A stretch of DNA of 64,000 nt, from contig SZPG01000005.1 of the NCBI GenBank assembly GCA_030263595.1, positions 1 to 64,000 of the forward strand, in the 5' to 3' direction. The position numbers and the translations under genes are program-made. The notes under the pieces are model-generated. The model saw nothing but the letters and a program-made list of their open reading frames with translations, did no database searches and had not been told where the DNA came from. Each line of letters starts with the position of its first letter. Position 1 is the stretch's first letter. Below, piece by piece: positions 26,198-35,498 of this stretch. Source of the DNA: Chloroflexi bacterium CFX6. GTDB lineage: Bacteria; Chloroflexota; Anaerolineae; Anaerolineales; Villigracilaceae.

Positions 26198-27796
26198 TTA
26201 TCTCAAATCCAATACAACCTGATCGTTGTACTCATAAAGGAGCGGATATTTTGCCCGCATCTCCTGGAGGAACGGGTCGACCGGTTCTTCGGGCAGGTAG
26301 ATGAAATCGTAGGGATAGCCGTAGGGGAGGATGAAGACGAGATGGGTTGCGCCCTTTCCTCGAAGTTCGTCAATGGTCGCGGCGTTCCATCTTTCCGGGG
26401 TCAGGCTCCAACCCTGGAGATCGGAGTAGTAAAACAGCACCGGGCTGAGATCGTAGCCGCCGACGTGCTTCGAGTATTCCCCGATGACGACCAGTTTGCT
26501 GTCCGCATCGGCGGTCTTTTTGATCTGTTGGGCAAGGTCCCAGCGGTCGGAATGGGCGGGGAAGTCAACCGTCAGCGCCTCATCGAGCCTTTGGAACGGG
26601 ATCAGCACTACGAGCAGGAAAGAGGCGGTCAACGTCAGGAGGGAGAAGGTCTTGCCGGTGGAGGTCAGGCTCCTGAATTGGTCATACAAAACAAGCAGGG
26701 CGGTGATCGAAGCCTGCGCGCCGAACGCGATGAAGATTGACATGGATGGGATGATGGGCATCTGCCGGTACGGCGCGTCTATGTTCCCTTCGGCGATCAG
26801 CCCAAAATAGATCGCCACAGCCAGGAAGTAGGCAAAGACCAGGGAGCCTTTGCGATTCAAAAGGAGGAACAGGAAACCCAGCCCGAACAAGCCGAAACCG
26901 TAGAAGCCGCCCGTGATCCCGTTGATGATCCTGCCTGCCATGGTGCGGTACCAGCGGAGGTCGAGCAGGAGGGTGGTGAACTGCGATTTGTCGTGTCCCT
27001 TGAAGATGCCGAACAGGTGCGCGCCGATGGTCTCCAGGTAATAAGCATAGGCATACCAGACGACCGGGAGGATCATTGACGTAAGAATTAGAAGTATGTA
27101 GCCCCGGTATTGACCGAGTTTGAATTGATGTTTGCGGAAGACGATCCAGGTGAGGGGCAGGAGCAGGTAAAGGGTTTCGAGTTTGAGCGAGAACGTCAGC
27201 GACAGGGATAGTACCGCGAGGATCCAGTTTCGCCTGCCTGGATTATCCGCCCATTCCGCCATGTAGTAGATCGAAACCACCGACATGGCGATCATGGTCG
27301 GTTCGGTGAACAGCAGGCGGCTGAAGGGATGGTAAAGAGGCAGGACACCCGCCGCCAGCGCGGATAAAAGCCCGATGAAGGGATTGAACTCGCGCCGGGC
27401 GAGTTTGTAAACGTAGACGACCATGAGCAGCGAAGCCAGTAACGTGACCGCCCTGGCTGTGAACGGGCTGTATCCGAAAAGTTGATAAAGCAACGCGGTC
27501 GAATACGGGACGAGCGGCAGTTCCATTTCGGTGACGCGCGGCGGTTCGGCGGGCCAGGAGACTTCGGGCTGGAGAAAATTAAAGCCGTTCTTCCAGTAGT
27601 TCCCGGAGATCATCAGGTAATCAATTTCCTTCCACGAGGTCCATTCGAGGGAGGGAACGCTGACGGTCGCCAGGCGGAATACAGCGATCCCAATGACGAT
27701 TACGATCAGAATCGCCTGCGCCGTTTTCGGGGACAGGGAAGTCGCTGTTTCCAATCGAGCGGCGGCAAGTTTCCAGGATTTTCTTATTCGTTCCAT
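26198..27796 (-). CDS. GT39/PMT-like membrane glycosyltransferase
   Basis: A 532-residue integral membrane protein of the ArnT/PMT (GT39/GT83) fold. It has about ten or eleven helices, the first near residue 27-45. The first external loop has acidic residues (EWTSWKEIDYLMISGNYWKNG). A soluble C-terminal part of ~130 residues follows (about 400-532). These enzymes take a sugar from a polyprenyl-phosphate donor and attach it to a lipid, protein or glycan on the outer face of the membrane. The acceptor here is unknown. GGAGAAA precedes the start, and it is tightly coupled to the GH38-like gene. Confidence 0.83.
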   Translation of the reverse strand: MERIRKSWKLAAARLETATSLSPKTAQAILIVIVIGIAVFRLATVSVPSLEWTSWKEIDYLMISGNYWKNGFNFLQPEVSWPAEPPRVTEMELPLVPYSTALLYQLFGYSPFTARAVTLLASLLMVVYVYKLARREFNPFIGLLSALAAGVLPLYHPFSRLLFTEPTMIAMSVVSIYYMAEWADNPGRRNWILAVLSLSLTFSLKLETLYLLLPLTWIVFRKHQFKLGQYRGYILLILTSMILPVVWYAYAYYLETIGAHLFGIFKGHDKSQFTTLLLDLRWYRTMAGRIINGITGGFYGFGLFGLGFLFLLLNRKGSLVFAYFLAVAIYFGLIAEGNIDAPYRQMPIIPSMSIFIAFGAQASITALLVLYDQFRSLTSTGKTFSLLTLTASFLLVVLIPFQRLDEALTVDFPAHSDRWDLAQQIKKTADADSKLVVIGEYSKHVGGYDLSPVLFYYSDLQGWSLTPERWNAATIDELRGKGATHLVFILPYGYPYDFIYLPEEPVDPFLQEMRAKYPLLYEYNDQVVLDLR

Positions 27797-27813
27797 GATC
27801 GTTTCTCCAATCG

Positions 27814-30069
27814 CTAAGGGATGTAACCGTTTTGAATCAGGAGATCAGCCAGGTGGTCTGCCACGACGCTATGACCGTCCACCGTCCAGTGCATGTTGCG
27901 GGGCTGGTACGGGCATTGTTCGGAGGACGACAAGGCGTTTCGCAAATCGTACATCGGAAGTTCCAACGCTTCCGCTATTTCGGACATGATCCGCTGCGGC
28001 TGGTCGAGGTCGAAGCGGGTCGAATCCGCAAGGTCAATGCGGCGCGGGTAATAATCGAGCGCCTCCGCCGAACAGACCTGCACGGAGGACGGCGCCATGA
28101 CCAGAAGGACCTGCGCGCCGGTCCCCTCCGCGACGGATCGAATTTGTTTCAGGTCTTCCTGCACCGCGTCACGGGCGTAGTTCAACGTTTCGAGTTCCGC
28201 GCGTTCCAGCGTCGCAATGTGACCGAGGAAATATCCCTGCGCGTTCGGTCCGCCTCGAAGCGCCTCCTTGAGTTTCTGCTTCACGTTCAGGTCAATCCAG
28301 GCGCGCAGGCTTTCCAACTTGAGGATGGAGGAGATCCCATTGGGGTCGCCCGAATAAAAGCCGATGTTGTATTGGAAGTCCTCGTTCGTCCACAGGGCGT
28401 CCTGAAAGTCGTTGACAAAGACTTCGACGAGGATCAGGTCCGGCTGGTAGCGCGGGGCAAATTCCCTGACGACTTCGGCGTATTGATTGGGACCATAGCC
28501 GGTCATCGAAAAGTTCAGCACTTCGACTTTTTTGCCGCCAGCCATTTCGTTCAACCGGGACTCGAGGAGGCGGGACCAGGATTGATCCGTGTCCACACCC
28601 TCGGCGCTGGAGAACGCGTCGCCCGTGACCAGGATACGAAACACGTCATCGGGCTTTTGTTCCGGGTATTCTGGGGCGGGAAAGCCGAGCGAGTTGGAAG
28701 TCACCTCGTAGTCGTAACTGAGCCAGCGCAGACGGGTGGTTTGCGAGGGGATCAGTTTCCAGCCGAATTGGGAGTCCATCTCGAGGGCGGGACGTTCGCC
28801 CCAGCCGCGCACTTCCTGCGGATCGAAACGGCGCACAGCCAGCTCCGCTCCAACGAGGACCAGGATCATCGTCACAGCGACCAGGCCCGAGGTCAGAATG
28901 AGGCGAACGATCCCAAGCCTTTCGCGAAGCCTGCGGAGACCGGTCAAGGTAAAGTCAACGCCCCACTCCAAAACCGGTCCCAGGACGAGCATCAGGACGA
29001 ACGCCGCTCCCACCCTGCCGAACGTTCCAACGGAGAGGGCGGCTCCATAGGCGACCAACGCGAGGATCAGAGGATGATGGATCAAATAGAGGGAATACGA
29101 ATGTCCGCCCAGCCATTCCGCGGAGGAGCGCAGCCAGCGAGGGGAAACGGGCAGGAGTTTGTTCAATATCGCGTAGAGCAATACGAATATCGAAACCCCG
29201 AACAGGAACGGGGCAAAGATCATGCCGGGCAGGGTCAATGCCAGGTAAATACCGATCAGGTAAACAACAATGGAGGCGATGCCCGCCCGCCAGGAGCTCA
29301 AGCGTTTATGCGTCTCTTCAGGATGTGAGAACATCCAGGATGCCAGGCTGATCCCGAAAACGAACTCCGGAAGCCGGGTGATGAAGATCGCGCCTCTCGA
29401 CCAGGCGTCCAGGTATGAATCGAAAACAAACAGCCCGACGCCGCGGAGGGCGAAGGCGATGACACTGCTCCACAACAACAGTTTGAGAGGTCCCCATTTT
29501 CGAAGCCCGTTCCAAAGAAAAGGATAGATCAGGTACAACTGGACGATCAGCCAGAAATACCACCAGGCCGGCGAAAAATAATAGAGCAGTTCCGGCGTGA
29601 GGCGTATGCCGATGAAACTCAGCCATGTGGCAGGTTCGAACAGGGACAGCCCCCATCCGGTCACGAACCAGGTGACGATGAACAGAATGTGGACGCCCCA
29701 CCACAACGGATAGATGCGTTCCGCGCGGTTCAGATAAAAGGGAAGGAGTTTGATGGGCTTGTCCGCCTGACGGTTCAACAATCCCCACGTCAGCCCGAAG
29801 CCGCTGACGATGAGGAACAGTTGCACGCCCTGATCGCCGAACCAGCCGACGTAACGGAGGAGGTTTACAGGGATGTTCCATGCGCCATATCCGCCGAGCG
29901 GGATCAGTTGAGCGGCGCGCTCCGCGAACGGCGGCCACCCGGCAAACGGATTGGCGATCAACGGGAAGCCAAACAACTGCTCCGAGACGTGGTTGATGAA
30001 AATCCAGACAAGGGCAATTGCCTTGATCGCTTCAACCCAGACGAATCTTTGCGCGGTGGGATTTTTCAT
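27814..30069 (-). CDS. Acyltransferase-3 / SGNH fusion protein with altered SGNH nucleophile
   Basis: A 751-residue OafA-like protein. The N-terminal ~385 residues form the ten-helix acyltransferase-3 domain (VEAIKAIALVWIFINHVSEQ with the conserved His; RAERIYPLWWGVH). A further membrane helix (about 405-425) and an external SGNH-type domain (about 430-751) follow. Block I reads RILVTGDAFSSAEGV, so the normally catalytic Ser of GDS is Ala (GCG codon). Block V, HWTVDGHSVVADHL, keeps the His. OafA-type fusions O-acetylate surface glycans: the membrane domain moves acetyl groups across and the SGNH domain places them. The start at 30069 is 4 nt after the preceding stop codon. Confidence 0.87.
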   Translation of the reverse strand: MKNPTAQRFVWVEAIKAIALVWIFINHVSEQLFGFPLIANPFAGWPPFAERAAQLIPLGGYGAWNIPVNLLRYVGWFGDQGVQLFLIVSGFGLTWGLLNRQADKPIKLLPFYLNRAERIYPLWWGVHILFIVTWFVTGWGLSLFEPATWLSFIGIRLTPELLYYFSPAWWYFWLIVQLYLIYPFLWNGLRKWGPLKLLLWSSVIAFALRGVGLFVFDSYLDAWSRGAIFITRLPEFVFGISLASWMFSHPEETHKRLSSWRAGIASIVVYLIGIYLALTLPGMIFAPFLFGVSIFVLLYAILNKLLPVSPRWLRSSAEWLGGHSYSLYLIHHPLILALVAYGAALSVGTFGRVGAAFVLMLVLGPVLEWGVDFTLTGLRRLRERLGIVRLILTSGLVAVTMILVLVGAELAVRRFDPQEVRGWGERPALEMDSQFGWKLIPSQTTRLRWLSYDYEVTSNSLGFPAPEYPEQKPDDVFRILVTGDAFSSAEGVDTDQSWSRLLESRLNEMAGGKKVEVLNFSMTGYGPNQYAEVVREFAPRYQPDLILVEVFVNDFQDALWTNEDFQYNIGFYSGDPNGISSILKLESLRAWIDLNVKQKLKEALRGGPNAQGYFLGHIATLERAELETLNYARDAVQEDLKQIRSVAEGTGAQVLLVMAPSSVQVCSAEALDYYPRRIDLADSTRFDLDQPQRIMSEIAEALELPMYDLRNALSSSEQCPYQPRNMHWTVDGHSVVADHLADLLIQNGYIP

Positions 30070-30073
30070 TTCT

Positions 30074-31612
30074 CTACTCGATCCGACGATAAAGGTCATA
30101 ATCTCCAAAGGTTTGGATCAATTCATATTCGCCCGCCAGTTCCTCCAGCGGATAGATCTGCGTCCACTTCGAGAATTCGCCGACGAGCAAATAGTCCGGT
30201 CGTTCCACCTGCACAAAATCGTACTGCTCCTGCACAGGCTCGCCATAGTAATATACCTGGTCCACGGCAACAGCAAGGAGCGCGTTGGGCGGGTAGTGAT
30301 AGTTGTGGTCAGTCAGGAATCCCATTTCGGGGTCCCAGGTTTCAATGACCGCGTCCAATGGAACATTCTCATTGAGGTAGGCAGACATTTGCATGACATA
30401 AGCAGGACCCGGCAGGGCAATCTCGACGACCGTCTTTGCCATGGGGAGCATGATGATCGCCAACAGCCAGAGCGAAACGGCAAGCCGGGGAGCATTGCGC
30501 ATCTCGAACAGGGAGCGGAACCAGCCCGCGCTCCAGTCCAGTTTGAAACCTTCGGTGATCTCCCAGAATAGGCGGGCAATGAAGATGCCAGACAGGGAAA
30601 GCCCGAGGAACGCATAGCGGATCCAGCCGATGGAGGCGACCACGTACCAGAACAGGTTCAAAGCCACGAGCAGGAAGATCACGCTCCATTTCTGTCCGTC
30701 GCGGGTGCGCGGCAGGGAGACGAAAAAGCCGTAGAGCAGCGCGGGGATCAACGCGCCCATATACGCGGCGCGGGAGGTCAGTTCGCCGAAGTTGGCGGCG
30801 AGTTGGGCAAGGTTGAAGTTGAACGCCGCGCCCTCGGCGGACGCCCGCAGCAACGCCAGGTTTTCCATCGCGGTGGAGGGACCCAGGTATTGAAGCGTGA
30901 GCAATTGCCAGATACCGAAACTGCCCGCCGCCACAATGCCGGGGACAAGGAAGTTGCGATGCGAGGAGGTTTTGTAATAGAAAATATCCAACAGCCAGGA
31001 GAGGATCAGCGCGGGCGCGAGGAACAGCAGGTATTGATATTTGGTGATCATCGCCAGCCCGAAGAGCAGGCCGATCAGAGATAACCGTTTCCAGTCGTTT
31101 TCATTCCATTTGGAGAACCATAAGTAAAGCGCAAAGAGGATGAAGAAGAAGCCCGGCACCTCGCCGAGCAACTGGCGGCCGTATTCCAAAAACAACACGC
31201 TTCGAGAGGAAAGTAGAAGGGCGAGCGCGAGCCACGCGACCCATTTCCCAGCCAGGCGTTCGACCAGCCGATAAAACACGTAGAGCGCGGCGAGCAGGTA
31301 CAACGCCATGACGAGGCGCGCCTGCAATAAACCGACGCCGAACAGTTCGAACATCCCGGCAATCGGAAGCATCACGGTCGGACCGACGCCGATGGTGGGT
31401 CCGTAATAACGGAACCCTTCGCTGCTGATGTCTGCGTACACGCCGTATTGGACGAGCGTCTTGGGGACGTGCAGGTGCGAGCCTTCGTCGAACCAGGGAG
31501 CGGGGAAGCGCCCCAGGTTGTGGAAGACAAGGAAGTAAACAGCCAAAACGCCAAAGAGCCACAAGGACGATTTGCGGTTTTGCGATATGAACTTCCCCGA
31601 TGGATGGGACAT
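30074..31612 (-). CDS. GT39/PMT-like membrane glycosyltransferase
   Basis: A 512-residue multi-span protein with the PMT-type first-loop acidic motif FPAPWFDEGSHLHVPK (about residues 37-52), about eleven helices to residue 405 and a ~100-residue external tail. The Asp-Glu pair is the expected catalytic acidic site of lipid-phosphate-sugar transferases. With 26198 and 44805 it is one of three such enzymes in the locus. GGAGAAA lies 7 nt before the ATG, and the stop codon is followed within 4 nt by the acyltransferase start. Confidence 0.83.
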   Translation of the reverse strand: MSHPSGKFISQNRKSSLWLFGVLAVYFLVFHNLGRFPAPWFDEGSHLHVPKTLVQYGVYADISSEGFRYYGPTIGVGPTVMLPIAGMFELFGVGLLQARLVMALYLLAALYVFYRLVERLAGKWVAWLALALLLSSRSVLFLEYGRQLLGEVPGFFFILFALYLWFSKWNENDWKRLSLIGLLFGLAMITKYQYLLFLAPALILSWLLDIFYYKTSSHRNFLVPGIVAAGSFGIWQLLTLQYLGPSTAMENLALLRASAEGAAFNFNLAQLAANFGELTSRAAYMGALIPALLYGFFVSLPRTRDGQKWSVIFLLVALNLFWYVVASIGWIRYAFLGLSLSGIFIARLFWEITEGFKLDWSAGWFRSLFEMRNAPRLAVSLWLLAIIMLPMAKTVVEIALPGPAYVMQMSAYLNENVPLDAVIETWDPEMGFLTDHNYHYPPNALLAVAVDQVYYYGEPVQEQYDFVQVERPDYLLVGEFSKWTQIYPLEELAGEYELIQTFGDYDLYRRIE

Positions 31613-31647
31613 ATAAATTTTCTCCAGGGATGAGAGAGGGGCTGCCC

Positions 31648-33693
31648 TCAGGAATAGGTTGCCGTGATGGCGTGTTCCTGCGCGCTGAGGATGATCAGGG
31701 CATATTCCGCGCCGCCAAGTACGAGACGGGTTGATATGGAAGTCGTTACATTATCCACACTTATTGTGGAAAGGGTTTTATCGGTGTGAGTGATGGGAAG
31801 CAAAACTGTCAGCGTGGAATCAGGCTGTTCGGACGGGAGCAGGCGGGAGGCGCCGCCCGGAACGAGTCGAAGGGTCAGGCGTGAAACGGCGGGATTCCAT
31901 TGCACGTCCGCGAAGTCCGTCCCATCGCGCTTCTCCGTAAAGTTAAGCCAGTCCAACGAAGACCAGATCGGAACGCCCAGTTCGTTGGCGTAGTCGAGCG
32001 TCCCTTCCAGGAAAATGCCCGCCTTTTCAGCCGGGTCGCCGCCCAATTGAAAAGGATCAACGTGGAACTGTCCGCAGATGGCGCAGTAGTCGTCGTGTTT
32101 GACGGAACGGTCGAGCAGGTATTTCGAAACCTCCACCGCCTCCTGCGCGCTGAGTTGGGGCCAGCCGCCCCAGCCCGGCACATCCATGGGGATGAGATGT
32201 TCGTCGGCGAGTTGTGTCAGTTGCTGGTAGATGTCCAGCATCCGTCCCTGCGCGTCCATGAAACGCATCGGACGCCCGCTTCCGGTGAGGTGACCATAGA
32301 CCCATTCGCCGTCCCTCTTTTGCAACGAAGGACCCACGTGATAATAACCCACGTTCATGCGCATGCCGTAGGAGGCTTGCAGGCGTGCGGATTCGGTCCA
32401 GCCGGTCCACAAGACGCGGTGCGAGCGGACGGTCGGCGGCACGGGACCATATCCCCTGCCCGTGAACTCCTTCCAATATATTTGCCATCCATCCTCGAGG
32501 TCGTAGTCCACGTAAGGATGCAGGGCAAATTCATGTCCGCGGTCGCGCCAACCAGCGACATCCGCCGGGGTGGGCGAGCCGAATGATTCATCCAAAATAT
32601 CCCCGACCAGCGGCACGTGATCCGTAACCCAAAACCGGAGCGCGCGTTCCGCCCGTCCAAAGTCGCTGACAATGACCGGGGAATAATAGACCGTAAAATG
32701 ACCGCCGCGCGCCTCCACGCGACTCAAAACATCCTCGATGAAATTGACCGGGTTCATGTGCGAATCGCCGGTGGCGATCAGGATGCTCTTTTTGTCTTCG
32801 GGGAAATACCAGAGTCGCGGCAGCGGACGTTTGCCCTCGCTGAGTCTCATCAGCAGGTTCACGAACAATCTCTGTTGTTCATCCGCCTGCGGGATGGCGA
32901 TGCGTTCCAGGTCAATCCACCCCACGAACTTGTCCACCGTTCTTACGCCTTGCAGACCGTCGAGGTCCTGATCCGCCAGCGCCGGGTTGCCCTGCCTCAT
33001 CAGGACGACGCTCCTTGCGAGGTCGAACGTCCACGCGCCAGCCAGCCCCTCGCCAAAGGCATTCAAGACCACGGCGGGACGCCCGGCGGCGGCATCGCGA
33101 TCCCTATACAACCAGGCGACCGCCTCCCCGCCAGCCAATGGATGGAGATTTGCGGAACCGTGAAATTGCAAAGTGGAGGGATTGATCCCTCTTCCCACAG
33201 GATGACCTTCAGCGGTTTTGATATACCCTTCGGAAAGTTCCCCCTCGCTTCCTTCCACGCCGAAAACTGCCCCCAGACGATCGGCCGGTTTCATCCCGAC
33301 GAGGCGTCCGCCGCGCGCCACGTAGGCGGTGAACATCTCCGCCTGCGCCGCGCTCAACGGCGTCTCAGCCAGGATGGCGATATCGTATTTTTCGAGCGAG
33401 GCAGGCTGGAGCGTGGAAAGATCCGTCGTGTGGAAGCAGTTGACCCCCTCCGCCCGCAGGATCTCGCCGAGATACATCCCGAACGGATTCGGCGAATTCT
33501 TGTTTACGATCAACAGAAGCGGGACGGAGCCGTCCAGATCGGTCGTGTGCAGGGTCTCGACGTACGGCGAACGTTCGAGCGGATACTCCCCCAACGCCGA
33601 ACGATAGACGCCGATCCCTACTGCTGTGCCAACCACAGCCGTCCCCGCGCCCGCCAGTTTCAGGAAATCCCTGCGTGACAGTTTGCGTTTCAT
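31648..33693 (-). CDS. Tat-exported protein with deacetylase-like domain
   Basis: A 681-residue exported protein. The Tat signal is MKRKLSRRDFLKLAG (S-R-R-D-F-L-K, textbook). The first ~200 mature residues look like a class-I-amidotransferase-type fold (VPLLLIVNKNSPNPFGMYLG; YIAILAETPLS-like; GGRLVGMKPA). From about residue 300 a barrel resembling polysaccharide deacetylases begins: KSILIATGDSHMNPV has a candidate metal Asp and HEFALHPYVDYD candidate His ligands, spaced H-x4-H rather than the NodB H-x3-H. The C-terminal ~110 residues are a beta-sandwich. I infer action on N- or O-acylated glycan outside the cell; the catalytic assignment is uncertain. Its start overlaps the stop of the broken sulfatase frame as ATGA. 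Confidence 0.6.
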   Translation of the reverse strand: MKRKLSRRDFLKLAGAGTAVVGTAVGIGVYRSALGEYPLERSPYVETLHTTDLDGSVPLLLIVNKNSPNPFGMYLGEILRAEGVNCFHTTDLSTLQPASLEKYDIAILAETPLSAAQAEMFTAYVARGGRLVGMKPADRLGAVFGVEGSEGELSEGYIKTAEGHPVGRGINPSTLQFHGSANLHPLAGGEAVAWLYRDRDAAAGRPAVVLNAFGEGLAGAWTFDLARSVVLMRQGNPALADQDLDGLQGVRTVDKFVGWIDLERIAIPQADEQQRLFVNLLMRLSEGKRPLPRLWYFPEDKKSILIATGDSHMNPVNFIEDVLSRVEARGGHFTVYYSPVIVSDFGRAERALRFWVTDHVPLVGDILDESFGSPTPADVAGWRDRGHEFALHPYVDYDLEDGWQIYWKEFTGRGYGPVPPTVRSHRVLWTGWTESARLQASYGMRMNVGYYHVGPSLQKRDGEWVYGHLTGSGRPMRFMDAQGRMLDIYQQLTQLADEHLIPMDVPGWGGWPQLSAQEAVEVSKYLLDRSVKHDDYCAICGQFHVDPFQLGGDPAEKAGIFLEGTLDYANELGVPIWSSLDWLNFTEKRDGTDFADVQWNPAVSRLTLRLVPGGASRLLPSEQPDSTLTVLLPITHTDKTLSTISVDNVTTSISTRLVLGGAEYALIILSAQEHAITATYS

Positions 33694-35455
33694 GGTATTC
33701 TCGTCAATTCTCCAAGCAGCGTTTTCAAGTATAGACGGAAGCGATTCAAGGCGCTCCTCGCGGACGCGTCGTCCGCCAGGTTGTTCAGTTCCTGCGGGTC
33801 ATCGCGCCAATTGTACAATTCCTCGCCGAACTTCTCGTGGAGGATGTATTGCATCTCCGAGCCGACCACCGATTTCATCGCGCCGTGCGTGGACGGGTTG
33901 ATCTCCGTCGCGCCCTCCATTTGCGCCAGTTCGGAGATCGGGTCGGGCCAACGGTCGAGGGAAGGGTTGTCAACGACACGGGCGTTTCGATCGTTTTCCC
34001 GGCTGGAAGGTATCCCGGTCCCCACACGATCAACGGCACGTGGATCTCATCCAGATACAACGACGCGCTGTGCTGGAGCAATCCATGTTCGCCCAGCGAT
34101 TCGCCGTGATCGGAGGTGACATCGGAGGTGACGATCACGATCGTGTCATCGAGCAAGCCGCGCGCCTCCAATTCGTCGAATAGATTTTTGATCTCGTCGT
34201 CCACGTAGGAGATCGAACCGTCGTAGGCTTCGATCTCGGTTTGGATCTGTTCCGGCGTCAGGGATGGGGAGTAGCGTTCCACGAATCCGTTAATCAATCC
34301 GCCGGGGTTCGGCGTGGAGGCGTATTTGCTCCGGTAGGGTTCGGGCGGCGTGTATGGGTCGTGCACGTCGAAGTAATTCATAAAAACGAGGAAGGGTTTA
34401 TCGGGGTCCCGATCAATCCAGTCAAGGGCGGAACGGTTGATATCCGAAGCGAGGACGCGCGTGGGAACGCCTTCGTAGTTCAGGGCTTTCCGCAAACCGT
34501 AGAAATCGAAGATGAACCCATAAATCGAAGAATTGAAGAACGCGTCCGGCGCGGACTGGTAGTTATCTTCGAAATGCAGGAAACCGCGTCCGTGACCCTG
34601 GCGGCGGGTGAAGAACAACGTGTTCGCCGAGAAGCCGCCGGTGCGATAGCCGTTGGCTTGCATGACCTCGCCGATGGTCGGGAAGGTGCCATCCAGAGGC
34701 GTGGTTTCCGCCTGATGTTCGTAGGTGTAACGCCCCGTCAGCATGGAGGCGTGGGAGGGTTGCGTCCATGAAGAGGGCGCGATGGCGTTCTCGAAGCGGA
34801 CTCCCTGCGCGGCGAGGCTGTCCATGAAGGGACCGGTGTCGCGTTCGTAACCGTAGGAGGAGAGGTGATCCGCGCGCAAAGTGTCCACCACGATGACGAT
34901 CACGTTCGGCGCGCCGGCGTTCGCTGCGGGCAGATTGGCAGTTCTGATCCTTTCGTTGAGCCAGCCCCCGCCCTGGATCAAAACGAAAAGCAAAACGGTC
35001 GAACCAGCCAGCCGGGGCAACCACTCTTGAAGCCGCGACGAAACGACGGCTTCGCGCTTCTGAATGGAATTGAAAACCTGATAACTGACGCCCGCCGCGA
35101 GGACGAGTATCGCAAAAAGCGAAATCCTCCCGAACAGGAGGATGAACGCCCAATCGAAGACGGCGAGGAAGACGAAAACGAACCAGGCGATCTTTTTGAG
35201 CGGCAGGCGCGGGAACAGCCAGCCTGTCAACGCGAAGAAGCCCCCCGCCAGCGTGAATAGAACGAAGTCCACCAGGGGGGCGATCCACAACGTTTCGTAC
35301 CAGTAGGCGCGGTTCTGCAATCGCCAGGTCAACAGGGCGGCGCGATGGAGGGCAAACAATAACAGTCCCTCCGCCAAGCCGGTGATGAGACCAACGGCAA
35401 TGGCGAGCGTGACAATTTTTTTCGAGCGGGTTTTGAGGTCGTTTTCTATTGTCAT
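33690..35455 (-). pseudogene. Broken membrane-anchored sulfatase-fold gene (in-frame duplication plus frameshifting deletion)
   Basis: The paralogue at 35499-37346 is intact and shows what is lost. The 5' frame (35455 to 33875) encodes four or five membrane helices and most of a sulfatase-fold domain (VIVIVVDTLRADHLSSYGYE; SSWTQPSHASMLTGR; NYFDVHDPYTPPEPY), then ends in an unrelated tail after SLTTLPST. The homologous C-terminus continues in another frame to 33690 (RWPDPISELAQMEGA; FGEELYNWRDDPQELNN). About 17-18 codons present in the paralogue between these segments are absent. In addition a 12-bp tandem duplication inserts V-T-S-D directly before the metal-binding SDHGE. The gene product is probably non-functional, or truncated to about 526 residues. 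An assembly error is possible for the frameshift but less so for both changes. Confidence 0.82.
34109..34132. repeat. 12-bp tandem duplication inside the sulfatase active-site codons
   Basis: ATCGGAGGTGAC occurs at 34109-34120 and again at 34121-34132. On the coding (minus) strand it turns the normal VTSDHGE into VTSDVTSDHGE, inserting four residues next to a predicted metal ligand. The paralogue at 35499 has the single-copy form ITSDHGE. Confidence 0.95.
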
Positions 35456-35467
35456 GGAGTTATCCAC

Positions 35468-35487
35468 CCGCAGGATGAATCCTGCGG
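35468..35487. repeat. Perfect 9-bp palindrome between the two sulfatase-fold genes
   Basis: CCGCAGGAT and ATCCTGCGG are separated by two bases (35468-35487), forming a strong hairpin in the 43-nt gap between the intact sulfatase-fold gene and its broken paralogue. No U-run follows on the minus strand, so it is more like a REP-type or mRNA-stability hairpin than a terminator. Confidence 0.7.
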
Positions 35488-35498
35488 CGCTCTCCCAT

